In this document: positions 25,551 to 33,836 of the stretch, piece after piece
How the letters are laid out: each line of letters begins with the position of its first letter
Numbering within the stretch: the first letter of the stretch is position 1
Assembly (NCBI RefSeq): GCF_029531655.1
Contig: NZ_JANRMI010000004.1
Span: 62,001-126,000 of the forward strand
Length of the DNA: 64,000 nt
Direction: 5' to 3'
Source of the DNA: Bdellovibrio svalbardensis
Lineage (GTDB): Bacteria; Bdellovibrionota; Bdellovibrionia; Bdellovibrionales; Bdellovibrionaceae
The notes under the pieces: model-generated
Database searches by the model: none
What the model saw: only the letters and a program-made list of their open reading frames with translations
What the model was told of the DNA's origin: nothing
Translations under genes and position numbers: made by a program

Positions 25551-27880
25551 AGATCATAGCGAGTAAGATCGAGATAACCAAAATTCACCGGGTTGGTGTC
25601 GCGATAGACCTTATTCAGCTCATCGTAGTGCACCCAGAATTTTGGATTTTGTCTGCGCACGCCGTAACCATCAACAAGAGCTTGATATTCTTTGTCGGAC
25701 TTGATTCCCGAAATCTTATCGACAAACTTCTTAAGATCTTTTCCATTCACAGTGAAGATCATATTCGGATAAGAAGCCCAATACCCCTCTCGGAAAGTCA
25801 AAGTGTCCTCCTGGGGAGCCATACGCAAAGATTCTCCAGTGATCCACGAAATATTTTCGTGCTCTTTATTGTGAATCAAAGAATACACTTTCGTTCCGGT
25901 TTTCCCTTTCACCATCACATAGGCGACATCCGGGAAGAACTGCGCAAATGGCTTGCTACTAGCCGGGACCGAAGCAATACGGCGGAATTCAGCATCATAA
26001 CCCGTGGCTTTAAATTCACCCAGTAGACTTTCGGGAAGCTCTAAATTCTTCCAATTCAAAGCATCCAGAGAACCGCGCACCTTCTCATTCATTCGGTAGA
26101 ACAATATCTTTTCCACGAATTGTTTTTTTGTCTTATTGGGATCTGTGTAGCGAATTCCTGTGGGCTCACTGAATCCAACTGTTGGGAAGATATAGTTCAT
26201 TTTCGCAGACGCGAACAACCCTTGATACCAGGCCCTGCGATAAGTAATGCGCTGCTCTGGCGGAAGGAACATCAGGAACAACTCCTCAGCTTCCATACGG
26301 ATCAAGTCCATATAGTCGCGAGTCAGCAACTGATGACTGACATTTCCGAAGACATCGAAGTTTACGACCAAGTTGTAAACCAAACGCTCCAACAACGGAT
26401 AATCCAAAACAAAGGCCGTCTTCGAAAGATCGCCAACGGCGCCCTTCATGACCACTGCATTTTGATCATGACGAAATACTGTCAAAACCGCATTCGGATT
26501 ATTTCCGTCACCATCCCAGATGTCTTTCAAAGAGTAGCCCTCTGGACGGACTTTCTTTAATTCCTCAACGCGAAGCTTGCGATAAGCCTCTCGATAGTCG
26601 ACCAACTTTTTCAAGAACAGAGGCGTATCCAAGAGCTCAATATCACTCCCCCACATTCCAGGAAGGATCAAAAGATTATTGGCCTTCTTTTCGTAATCTG
26701 GAGACAACACCATATTGTCAGCATCAGGACTTAAGAAGAAGGTGTAGAACTGCTCTTGAATAGAGTTTACAGCCTGACTGCCGTTACAAACCGGGCCTTT
26801 GATGAAGGTTGCCACTTCGTACTGGGCATCATCCAAAAGAAACTGATAGCGAGCTTTCACCGGAATATCCTTAAAGGCTATAAACGGATTTTCGGCAACG
26901 CTGTTTTTGTAGTTGGGAAGTGAACTCACTGTCCAATTGCCAGAGAAAAACAGCTCTTGATAGCGCTTCATCTTCTCAGGGTTCCACTCATAAGGAAGAT
27001 GGGTCTTCATAACGATCGTGCCCGGGAACTTCTGCAGGCAGTAGAAGACATTTCGAACTCCCGGGTCATCATTGGGTCTGCGAGTTGCAATTTCTTCGAC
27101 GCCTTTATCGCAGGCGGTGCTAGATCGTACCAATCTAAAGAACTCGCGGGGGCTATTCGGAAAATAGATATGAGCTAAAAAAAGATGTTCGTAAAGATAA
27201 CGACTTACCAACTTTTGGCGTAAATCATCGCGGTTGAAGAACCCTTCCCACTCACGAACCTGCTTCAAGCTTTCTGACGAGATCGCATGAAACTGTTTTT
27301 TAGTTTCGGCAGTGGGGCCCTGCGCCCCATTCTTAACCCAGTTTTCCAAGATGGCCAGATCTTCAGAAGCGATGGGTGGCAATCCATAGGGCATTCCAAG
27401 CTCAGGGGCTGTTAGTTCTAATACTTTGAACTCCAACATATTGGCCGCGCAGACTTGAGATTCCGCAACTCCCTTAGAGATCGAAGCGCGTGGCTTAGAA
27501 GAACGTAAATTGACCATGCTGAAAAAGAGATCCAGATTCGGCTGATTCGATGTGTGGACGTCAAAGAAACCTTTTTTGCGCCAAGCCTCCGTAGACTTCG
27601 CATCGACCCACATGCGCGTAGGCTCCACAGCTTTTAGACGAGATCCATTATAAACATTGAGATTCGAGGCGCCGCGGGCAAAACCATCAAAGTTTTGCAG
27701 GTTCAACTGGCAGGGAGCATTAAAACAGCTATGGCAAGAGAGACAGCGATTGTTAAAAATCGGCTGCACTCTTTGAGTGTAAAAATCGAGATTGGGTTCT
27801 TGCGCCAGAGCGGGAGCATTGAAGACGCCGGCCATCACAACTGAAATAAAACAGACTGTTAAGATCTTAATAAATTGCAT
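25547..27880 (-). CDS. cti: Periplasmic fatty acid cis/trans isomerase
   Basis: This is a 777-residue exported haem protein that converts cis to trans unsaturated fatty acids in membrane phospholipids, a fast response to solvents and heat known from Pseudomonas and Vibrio. The signal peptide MQFIKILTVCFISVVMAGVF ends near ALAQ. The single haem-binding motif CLSCH lies at residues 46-50 with QRVQPIFNNR before it. The rest shows the Cti body, for example GMWGSDIELLDTP and NFGYLDLTRYDL at the end. I chose the ATG at 27880 because GGGAG lies nine bases upstream. The 14-codon extension has no signal sense. No partner genes are adjacent. Confidence 0.9.
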   Translation of the reverse strand: MQFIKILTVCFISVVMAGVFNAPALAQEPNLDFYTQRVQPIFNNRCLSCHSCFNAPCQLNLQNFDGFARGASNLNVYNGSRLKAVEPTRMWVDAKSTEAWRKKGFFDVHTSNQPNLDLFFSMVNLRSSKPRASISKGVAESQVCAANMLEFKVLELTAPELGMPYGLPPIASEDLAILENWVKNGAQGPTAETKKQFHAISSESLKQVREWEGFFNRDDLRQKLVSRYLYEHLFLAHIYFPNSPREFFRLVRSSTACDKGVEEIATRRPNDDPGVRNVFYCLQKFPGTIVMKTHLPYEWNPEKMKRYQELFFSGNWTVSSLPNYKNSVAENPFIAFKDIPVKARYQFLLDDAQYEVATFIKGPVCNGSQAVNSIQEQFYTFFLSPDADNMVLSPDYEKKANNLLILPGMWGSDIELLDTPLFLKKLVDYREAYRKLRVEELKKVRPEGYSLKDIWDGDGNNPNAVLTVFRHDQNAVVMKGAVGDLSKTAFVLDYPLLERLVYNLVVNFDVFGNVSHQLLTRDYMDLIRMEAEELFLMFLPPEQRITYRRAWYQGLFASAKMNYIFPTVGFSEPTGIRYTDPNKTKKQFVEKILFYRMNEKVRGSLDALNWKNLELPESLLGEFKATGYDAEFRRIASVPASSKPFAQFFPDVAYVMVKGKTGTKVYSLIHNKEHENISWITGESLRMAPQEDTLTFREGYWASYPNMIFTVNGKDLKKFVDKISGIKSDKEYQALVDGYGVRRQNPKFWVHYDELNKVYRDTNPVNFGYLDLTRYDL

Positions 27881-27936
27881 CAAACTGGACTCCCTTGTAT
27901 TCTCTGCCAATACTAAACACAAAGTTGAGGAAGATC

Positions 27937-28455
27937 ATGGAAAAAATCCCTTTTCAAATCGTGCAAGACTCTATCGATAAAATTTGCGGGATCGCGGAGG
28001 AAACTGAATTAGAAAAGGCCTCTGAACATCTTTTTGAGGTTCAACCAGATCTTGGCGGATTCTTTATGGAGTTTATTGAAGATATGAGCGAAGGCGCTCA
28101 AGATCTTGGCTTCATGATGGCTTTAATCCTCAACAAGGCTTTTGAGGACAAATACAAAGCCATCCGCCCGATGACTGAAGATGAAGTTGTCACTCGCTTT
28201 GAACAAAGCGAAGCTGAGTTCGAAAAGTATTTGAATATGAGCGACGATATGATCGTCGAGCTTCAAGAAAAAGAAAGCGGCGATGGCCAGCCTGAGATCT
28301 TGAACTACATGTTGGAAGAACTTTTCATGTCTCCGGACTTGGAGCCTGCTTTGGATGCCAATGAACAAATTCATTTGTTCATCATCTGCAAGTTCTTCGT
28401 TGATTGCCTCAACGAACTTGCAAAAGAAGCTTCTCCAGAAGTTATTCGTCACTAA
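27937..28455 (+). CDS. Conserved acidic hypothetical protein
   Basis: I do not recognise the family. The 172-residue product is strongly acidic and predicted helical throughout, without signal peptide, membrane helix or cysteine pattern. Landmarks are FQIVQDSIDKICGIAEETELE, LGGFFMEFIEDMSEGAQDLG and a C-terminal FIICKFFVDCLNELAKEAS. GAGGA five bases before the ATG at 27937 fixes the start, and the upstream extension to 27895 is unlikely. It is divergent from cti and followed by a strong terminator, so it forms a single-gene unit. A soluble helical adaptor or regulator is possible but unsupported. Confidence 0.75.
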   Translation: MEKIPFQIVQDSIDKICGIAEETELEKASEHLFEVQPDLGGFFMEFIEDMSEGAQDLGFMMALILNKAFEDKYKAIRPMTEDEVVTRFEQSEAEFEKYLNMSDDMIVELQEKESGDGQPEILNYMLEELFMSPDLEPALDANEQIHLFIICKFFVDCLNELAKEASPEVIRH

Positions 28456-28470
28456 ATTTTGATACAAAAA

Positions 28471-28508
28471 AAGCCCAGTCTCGGTGAAGAGGCTGGGCTT
28501 TTTTTTTT
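28471..28508. terminator. Strong intrinsic terminator, probably bidirectional
   Basis: AAGCCCAG (28471-28478) pairs with CTGGGCTT (28493-28500), with an inner CTC/GAG pair. Eight T follow on the plus strand, and an A run upstream gives T on the minus strand. It serves the acidic hypothetical gene and the convergent gene at 28542. Confidence 0.9.
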
Positions 28509-28541
28509 ATTTTTAAATCTTTAGTCCTAAAACACGACCGA

Positions 28542-28946
28542 TTACTGTTCGATAACTTCACATTGGAAGTTGCCAACGTGAACTCTTTCGCCAAGACCCC
28601 ACCAGAAAAGTTTCGCAGAGTGGTCTTTCACGCTCACTACGAATTCGTACTCATAAGAAGCTTCAACCCAGAAATCGTAACGAACGAGAGTTGCTGTTGC
28701 AGCACCAGCTTCCATTGCCAAAGCAGGACCTTTTGCATCGCGGGTATTCAAAAGAAGATCCCCAACTTGCAATGACCATTGCTTCAAACCTTGTCTGAAA
28801 ATGATGTTTGGATTTTTGTCGATATTTGTATCTTCAGGACGTTCTGAATTGCGAGACAAAGCCGTCGCCGTACAATCAAAAACTCTTTCATCAGCGAAAG
28901 AAATTGCAGAGAAAAGCATCACTAACGTGAACACAACTGATTTCAT
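28542..28946 (-). CDS. Small secreted hypothetical protein
   Basis: I do not recognise the family. The 134-residue product starts with a clear signal peptide (MKSVVFTLVMLFSAISFA, cleavage before DERVF). The mature domain of about 116 residues has two cysteines, in VFDCTATAL near its start and NFQCEVIEQ at its end, which probably form a disulfide joining the termini, and alternating strands such as VEASYEYEFVVSVKD. AGGA eight bases upstream supports the ATG at 28946. It is a single-gene unit ended by the shared terminator at 28471. Confidence 0.75.
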   Translation of the reverse strand: MKSVVFTLVMLFSAISFADERVFDCTATALSRNSERPEDTNIDKNPNIIFRQGLKQWSLQVGDLLLNTRDAKGPALAMEAGAATATLVRYDFWVEASYEYEFVVSVKDHSAKLFWWGLGERVHVGNFQCEVIEQ

Positions 28947-29131
28947 GGTTTCATCCTTTTGTTTAATGGGCATGACCTAACGTGATTAGGAGGAAATGCC
29001 AAGGGGCTTTGAATTTTTTTTGGAATTTTTTTGCTTTTTCTCACTGTTGGTTAACAAATGTAAATGTGTATCTCCTCCAGAAAGCCTCATACCCGTTGCT
29101 TTAAGCTACATTCAAATTGAATCTGAGAGAC

Positions 29132-30277
29132 ATGGAATCAGCGCCAACGGGTCTTACTAGAACTCTGATCGCAACTTTCTTAATCGCCATCTTGGCTGCG
29201 GGCTGCATCTGGGTATTAAGCCCCTTTATTGCCGCGATTGTTTGGGCCGCGATGATTGTTGTTGCGACCTGGCCCCTATTACTTTCAGTGCAGCGCCATG
29301 TTGGCAACAGCCGCAAACTGGCCGTGACTTGCATGGTTGCCGCGATGGCATTGATTGTACTTCTTCCCTTAACCCTAGCAGTCTACGCGCTTCTTTCCCG
29401 TGCCGATGAAGCGATCACTTGGGCCAGAAATCTTGAAAGCTTTACGCTGCCGCCAGCTCCCGAATGGCTACTTAAAGCACCAGTTTTGGGTTCTAGAATT
29501 TCAGAAAAATGGAATACCATTGCGGCCGAGGGTTCGGGAAGTTTGGCAAAGTATCTTCAACCTTACGCTAGAAGTGCTGCCTCTTGGATTGTAGGCGCAG
29601 CCCAAAGCACAGGCCTGTTATTCGTCCACCTTATACTGACGATTGCCTTGGTGGGGATTTTTTATGCTACCGGAGAAAAAGTTGCCCGTTCTTTGATTCT
29701 TTTCTGCCGTCGTATCGCCGGAGATCGCGGAGAGTCTTCAGTCATTTTAGCCGGACAATCGATCAAAGCCGTCGCACTGGGAATCGTCGTCACAGCGTTG
29801 GTTCAATCCATCTTGGGTGGACTTGGAGTGTGGCTCGCGGGCATTCCCTTTACCGGAGTCCTTGTTGCTTTGATGTTTATATTTTGTATCGCCCAACTCG
29901 GCCCCACCATTCCTATGCTGATTGGGGTCGCTTGGATGTACACCCACGATAAATCTTCTGCAGGCACAGCCTTACTTGTATGGACGCTCGCCGTGGGCCT
30001 ACTTGATAATTTCCTAAGACCTTTGCTGATCAAAAGAGGAGCTGACCTGCCATTGCTACTGATTTTAGCGGGGGTTATTGGAGGTCTTTTAAGTTTTGGT
30101 GTTGTCGGACTTTTCATTGGCCCCGTGTTTCTTGCAGTCACCTATCGCTTGTTGCAAGCTTGGGTGTTAGAAACCGAGACCTTTGAAACGAGCGCTGAAA
30201 TTCCTTCTGACAAAATCTCGCCGAATACATCAACTTTGTCGAGCGCCCCCATGCCGCAGGAATTCTTGGATCACTGA
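29132..30277 (+). CDS. AI-2E family transporter (YdiK-like)
   Basis: This is a 381-residue inner-membrane protein with about eight helices arranged as in the AI-2E exporter (PerM/TqsA/YdiK) family. SPFIAAIVWAAMIVVATWP follows the first helix pair, VKAVALGIVVTALVQSILGG-like sequence lies mid-protein, and DNFLRPLLIKRGADLPLLLILAGVIGG and VVGLFIGPVFLAVTYRLL lie near the end. Family members export autoinducer-2, ions or unknown solutes. No lux genes are nearby, so the cargo is open. I use the ATG at 29132, four bases after GAGAG. A TTG at 29117 is possible. Confidence 0.85.
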   Translation: MESAPTGLTRTLIATFLIAILAAGCIWVLSPFIAAIVWAAMIVVATWPLLLSVQRHVGNSRKLAVTCMVAAMALIVLLPLTLAVYALLSRADEAITWARNLESFTLPPAPEWLLKAPVLGSRISEKWNTIAAEGSGSLAKYLQPYARSAASWIVGAAQSTGLLFVHLILTIALVGIFYATGEKVARSLILFCRRIAGDRGESSVILAGQSIKAVALGIVVTALVQSILGGLGVWLAGIPFTGVLVALMFIFCIAQLGPTIPMLIGVAWMYTHDKSSAGTALLVWTLAVGLLDNFLRPLLIKRGADLPLLLILAGVIGGLLSFGVVGLFIGPVFLAVTYRLLQAWVLETETFETSAEIPSDKISPNTSTLSSAPMPQEFLDH

Positions 30278-30291
30278 GAGTTCTTTTCTAA

Positions 30292-32451
30292 CTACAACAG
30301 CGCATCCAAACTCAAAACGAGACTGCGTGCTTCCCCCGGGTAGAGGTAAATATGTCCGTATTGGGTGGGTGATTCTCTCCAATAACGTTGGTCCGCAAGA
30401 TTTTCCACAGAGAAACGAATGGTGGTTTTCTTTCCAATCAACCCTGCCTGTGAATAGGAAAGTCCCGCATCGAAACGAGTCCAAGCTGGAATCATGATGC
30501 TGTTATCAGAGACCACCGCACGCTCCCCTTCGTGAACCATACGTGAATTGATGTTCAATCCAGAAACACCTGGAACTTGATAATTTACATTCAAACGCAA
30601 AGCATTGGTCGGAACATTCACTGGCATATGTCCATTCACAGCTGAATTTAAACTGCTCCCCTGACGAGTTGCCTGAAGGCCCATCAACGAAGTGCCCACT
30701 TCCCAACGCCCCAGCGCCATCGCACTTTGCACTTCAATACCGCGATGTTCATCTTCACCATCGACTTGATAGTTGGGCTTTTGATCTTCGACGACGGGAC
30801 GTTGAATTCTAAAGGCCGCAACACTCCATGAAATCAGCTCACCACCACGCAGGCCGATTTCGATTTGCTTGCTTCTGACATCATCAAGATATTGTCCGCG
30901 GTTGGTGTAACCGCTCTTGTTTGGTGTCACGAAAGATTCCAAGCCCTCTCCTGCGCTGATATAAGCCATGCACTTTTCAAAATCATAAGACAATGCCGCC
31001 CACGGAATTGGGAAGGTTTGCGTATAACTCGTCGGACGTGATCCATCTGTGCGCACACTGCTGCGATCAATATAAGTGTAGCGCACACCCAACCATGCTC
31101 TCCAGCGCTCAAATTGCATAGAATCAGTGATAAAAAGTTCCGCACTTCCCGCATCACGATTGGTTGCCTCATCATTTTGCGCAGGATTCGCCGTTCCCAC
31201 TCCTGTGCCTTGAACATTACCAACACCGGCATAGTTGTATGCCTGCCTCTGATATCTTTCCTTCATGGCACTTCCTAGAACGCCGATATTTAAGTCATGG
31301 CGAACGGCTGCGGTATTCACTTGGCCTTGCAGATTCAATTTCACGGCCTGAGTCACACGACTTTCATTTTCACTGCGATAATCGTACATATCGAAGGTTC
31401 CGTCAGAGCAGAAACGATCGTAGGCATTATCCTTGGTACAACCGTAAGCATAGGCCAATCGATCATCCGTGCTCAAAGACTGAACTCCAGCGATGATGGA
31501 CCAACTCCACGGTGCACTGATAACTTGCGTAAAGCGCAGTGTGCTCGTCAAGCCAGAGAACACCACCGGTTGAGACCAGGCTTGATTGTTTAAATTTAAA
31601 TTGGGATCAACGGGGTCCGGCAACTTTGTTCCCAAAAGACTGAACCCCGATTGACTCGGTTGCGAGCGACGCGACCATTCGACCTCTGCTTCAACCAAGG
31701 ATTCTTTTGGCAAGCGCCAGTCACCGGCTAAACTCACCAGCGAGCGTGAGCCCTCCGCATTCTTAAGATGAGGATCTAACTTTTCTTGCGCCAGATTCAA
31801 ACGATAACCGAACTGATCTGCATCTTTCATTTGCGCAGCAACATCAGCAGCAACCAAAGCATCACCACTGTCGGTGAATTCGGTATGAATATCTTGGATA
31901 TTTTTCCCAGTAGGTCTTTTGACCACGTAATTCACAAGCCCACCGGGAGCGCTGGCACCCGCCTGCACTCCACTCAGCCCTTTCAAGATTTCAATATTCG
32001 ACTTGTTGTCCAAAGGAATGTAGGACTCTGCACTTATCGGCAGACCTTCTCGGCGATAGTTGTTGCGATTGTCCAATGTGTATCCGCGAATATTGAGCAT
32101 GTCCCAGTACCCGGTGGCATTATAGCTATCCGTCGTCGAGGCTTCCAACTTGGTGACATCAGCTAAACGTTGAATGTTGTTCTCTTGAATTTTCTTTTCA
32201 GAAACCTTCGTCGTCGAGATCGGAAGCTTCTTTGCCGGAAGCTCTGCAAAGCCAGTCAGGTCACTCGCGGCCTCCTGAGACTGTTCTTGAATCTCGACCT
32301 TATTCATCTGAATCGTTTGCACATTCAAATCAGATGGAGTTTCCGTCTGCGCGTATAAAGGCAGACTGAACAATGCAATCGTTAGTGTAAGATTTGAAAC
32401 TACTGATTTAGCTGATTTGATTGACTTAACGGTGACTGTTTTTCTTTCCAT
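30292..32451 (-). CDS. TonB-dependent outer-membrane receptor, probably for thiamin
   Basis: This is a 719-residue TonB-dependent receptor. A signal peptide ends near LPLYAQ, a plug domain follows (MLNIRGYTLDNRNNYRREGL, NIEILKGLSGVQAGASAPGG, LVNYVVKRPTG), and then a 22-strand-type barrel with GIEVQSAMALGRWEVG and FSVENLADQRYW. By sequence alone it would be called a siderophore receptor of the FhuA/FpvA type. However, its leader carries a TPP riboswitch (32518-32602) and no iron-uptake genes are close. Riboswitch control makes thiamin, its phosphates or a precursor the likely cargo. AGGA lies five bases before the ATG, inside a possible sequestering hairpin. Its stop is 14 bases from that of the convergent AI-2E gene. 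Confidence 0.85.
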   Translation of the reverse strand: MERKTVTVKSIKSAKSVVSNLTLTIALFSLPLYAQTETPSDLNVQTIQMNKVEIQEQSQEAASDLTGFAELPAKKLPISTTKVSEKKIQENNIQRLADVTKLEASTTDSYNATGYWDMLNIRGYTLDNRNNYRREGLPISAESYIPLDNKSNIEILKGLSGVQAGASAPGGLVNYVVKRPTGKNIQDIHTEFTDSGDALVAADVAAQMKDADQFGYRLNLAQEKLDPHLKNAEGSRSLVSLAGDWRLPKESLVEAEVEWSRRSQPSQSGFSLLGTKLPDPVDPNLNLNNQAWSQPVVFSGLTSTLRFTQVISAPWSWSIIAGVQSLSTDDRLAYAYGCTKDNAYDRFCSDGTFDMYDYRSENESRVTQAVKLNLQGQVNTAAVRHDLNIGVLGSAMKERYQRQAYNYAGVGNVQGTGVGTANPAQNDEATNRDAGSAELFITDSMQFERWRAWLGVRYTYIDRSSVRTDGSRPTSYTQTFPIPWAALSYDFEKCMAYISAGEGLESFVTPNKSGYTNRGQYLDDVRSKQIEIGLRGGELISWSVAAFRIQRPVVEDQKPNYQVDGEDEHRGIEVQSAMALGRWEVGTSLMGLQATRQGSSLNSAVNGHMPVNVPTNALRLNVNYQVPGVSGLNINSRMVHEGERAVVSDNSIMIPAWTRFDAGLSYSQAGLIGKKTTIRFSVENLADQRYWRESPTQYGHIYLYPGEARSLVLSLDALL

Positions 32452-32452
32452 G

Positions 32453-32472
32453 GCTTTCCTTTTTAGGGAAGC
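32453..32472 (-). promoter_or_regulatory. Ribosome-site sequestering hairpin of the TPP riboswitch
   Basis: On the minus strand GCTTCC (32472-32467) can pair with GGAAAGC (32459-32453, one bulged A), which covers the AGGA ribosome site of the receptor. The same GCTTCCC is also perfectly complementary to GGGAAGC at the 3' side of the aptamer (32526-32520). This gives two exclusive structures, a switch acting on translation. Confidence 0.6.
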
Positions 32473-32517
32473 ATGAAAAGTTTCGCGCGCCAGTCTTTCT
32501 GGGCCTTGATTCTTTAC

Positions 32518-32602
32518 TTGCTTCCCTGCGCGAGAATTATCTCTTTCAGGTTCAAAGGGTTTTTCTCAGCCGCCCGATGGCAGCACCCCTAGCTCGGCTG
32601 GC
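32518..32602 (-). promoter_or_regulatory. TPP riboswitch (THI element)
   Basis: Reading the minus strand, the conserved TPP aptamer core appears in order: GGGGTGC, GGCTGAGA, AAACCCTTTGAACCTGA, then GATAATTCTCGCGCAGGGAAG. These match the pyrimidine-sensing and pyrophosphate-sensing helices of the thi box. It precedes the TonB-dependent receptor by about 70 bases. In Gram-negatives TPP binding usually hides the ribosome site, so the receptor should be off when thiamin pyrophosphate is plentiful. Confidence 0.95.
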
Positions 32603-32631
32603 TTTATCGTCGAATCAAAGTTCCCTGTCAA

Positions 32632-32660
32632 AAGCAAAAGGTGCCTGGCACCTTTTGCTT
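32632..32660. repeat. Palindrome AAGCAAAAGGTGCC-T-GGCACCTTTTGCTT
   Basis: This is the second copy of the palindrome at 23629, here with 14-base arms. It lies upstream of the TPP riboswitch, next to a copy of the other palindrome (32678) and a terminator (32704), in a 300-base gap between the receptor and the MerR-like gene. Confidence 0.75.
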
Positions 32661-32677
32661 CACCCTGTGCGTCGCAA

Positions 32678-32696
32678 AAAGGTACGGCGTACCTTT
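32678..32696. repeat. Palindrome AAAGGTAC-GGC-GTACCTTT
   Basis: This is the second copy of the palindrome at 18278, 18 bases from a GGTGCC-type copy. Two different palindromes and one ordinary terminator therefore stand in a row. Confidence 0.75.
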
Positions 32697-32703
32697 CAGA
32701 ATA

Positions 32704-32735
32704 AAAAAAGGCTGCCTTTTGAGCAGCCTTTTTTT
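32704..32735 (-). terminator. Intrinsic terminator after pheST-ihfA-merR
   Basis: AAAGGCTGC (32707-32715) pairs with GCAGCCTTT (32723-32731). Runs of A and T on either side allow use on both strands. On the minus strand it follows the MerR-like stop by 24 bases. Confidence 0.85.
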
Positions 32736-32758
32736 ATTTAAAGTGGAACTTTAGGAAA

Positions 32759-33349
32759 TTAGATGAAGAGGTTGCGAACTCTTCGGATGTCGAGAATGAG
32801 GTCTTCAACAGCATCGTTGAGGTTGTTTATTTTTGAGTAAACTTGAGTCATGTCCTTTTCTTTGCGGACATGAGCTTTTAGTTCTTTCATGGCGTTTCTT
32901 GCGCCTTCGATTGAGAAACGATCGCGATGCAAAAGCTTTCTGATCAACAAGGCATTTTCGACATCTTTACGAGTGTACATGCGTTGGTTGTTAGAGGCTT
33001 TTTTCGGACGAAGAACGTCGAACTCTGTTTCCCAGTAGCGCAAAACGTATTGCTTGATACCTAGGATTTCAGCGACGTCGCCGATTTTGAATCCCATTTT
33101 GTTGGGAATCGCTTGGATCTCTTCCAATAGTTTTTCATCACACAGCATGGCTGGGATGGAAACAGAAGAGACTGCAACAACAGTAGCTTCTTCGGCTGTC
33201 TCCTCAATAAACTCAAGATGTTGATCACCCAAGCTGAGTTCTGAATTATCAAAACTCATTTGCTCTTCGACCACTTCTTGGGAAGCGTTGAGATCTGCCG
33301 TTTGTACTTCACCCAATGAATCCATCGCTGAATCCATTGAATTATTCAT
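32759..33349 (-). CDS. MerR-family transcriptional regulator
   Basis: This is a regulator of about 196 residues. After an acidic N-terminal stretch of roughly 80 residues comes a MerR helix-turn-helix: MGFKIGDVAEILGIKQYVLRYWETEF followed by LRPKKASNNQRMYTRKDVENALLI and a C-terminal helix region. MerR genes of this type sit downstream of ihfA in many proteobacteria, as here, but their targets are poorly known. The long acidic N-terminus is unusual for the family. I use the ATG at 33349, which overlaps the ihfA stop by eight bases. An ATG at 33337 is also possible, and the frame further upstream is only a shadow of the acidic ihfA tail. Confidence 0.8.
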   Translation of the reverse strand: MNNSMDSAMDSLGEVQTADLNASQEVVEEQMSFDNSELSLGDQHLEFIEETAEEATVVAVSSVSIPAMLCDEKLLEEIQAIPNKMGFKIGDVAEILGIKQYVLRYWETEFDVLRPKKASNNQRMYTRKDVENALLIRKLLHRDRFSIEGARNAMKELKAHVRKEKDMTQVYSKINNLNDAVEDLILDIRRVRNLFI

Positions 33350-33710
33350 CATCACCGTAGTCATCGTCGTCGTCATCGTCATCATCCTTGAGATGGGCGT
33401 ACTCTTCACCATTCAACATCGCCTTCAATACTTGAGACGGTCTGAAAGTGAGAACACGACGTGCAGAGATCTTAATTTGTTCACCAGTTTGTGGGTTACG
33501 TCCGATACGTTCGTTTTTTCCGCGAACGACGAAGTTACCAAAACCAGAAATCTTAACCTTTTCACCGTTTTGCAAAACAGTCTTCAAGGTATCGAAACAA
33601 AGTTCAACCAGCTCTGAAGCTTCTTTCTTCGAGAATCCGATTTTTTGATATACGTTCTCGACGATATCGGCCTTCGTCACAGTTGATTTACCTAAGTTTT
33701 GGCCAGCCAT
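33342..33710 (-). CDS. ihfA: Integration host factor alpha subunit with acidic tail
   Basis: This nucleoid protein bends DNA as a heterodimer with IhfB. The first 107 residues are a normal HU/IHF fold: TKADIVENVYQKIGFSKKEA, KISGFGNFVVRGKNERIGRN, PQTGEQIKISARRVLTFRPS (DNA-binding arm with the intercalating Pro). Then comes a tail of nine Asp in a row followed by YGDDE, coded by repeated GAT/GAC triplets (33345-33388), giving 122 residues against about 100 usually. The gene lies between pheT and a MerR gene, the common proteobacterial order. The tail could weaken DNA binding or mimic DNA, and triplet slippage could vary its length. Confidence 0.9.
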   Translation of the reverse strand: MAGQNLGKSTVTKADIVENVYQKIGFSKKEASELVELCFDTLKTVLQNGEKVKISGFGNFVVRGKNERIGRNPQTGEQIKISARRVLTFRPSQVLKAMLNGEEYAHLKDDDDDDDDDYGDDE

Positions 33711-33836
33711 TGTGATCCTTCACCTTTTCTTTTTGCAATAAGCAGCTGATATTCAGTCTAAAACAGCGTCTTAAAACCCAACATTTGCGTGCTTACTTAC
33801 CTTAAGCCTAGCAAGCATTTGAAAACAATCAAGAAT

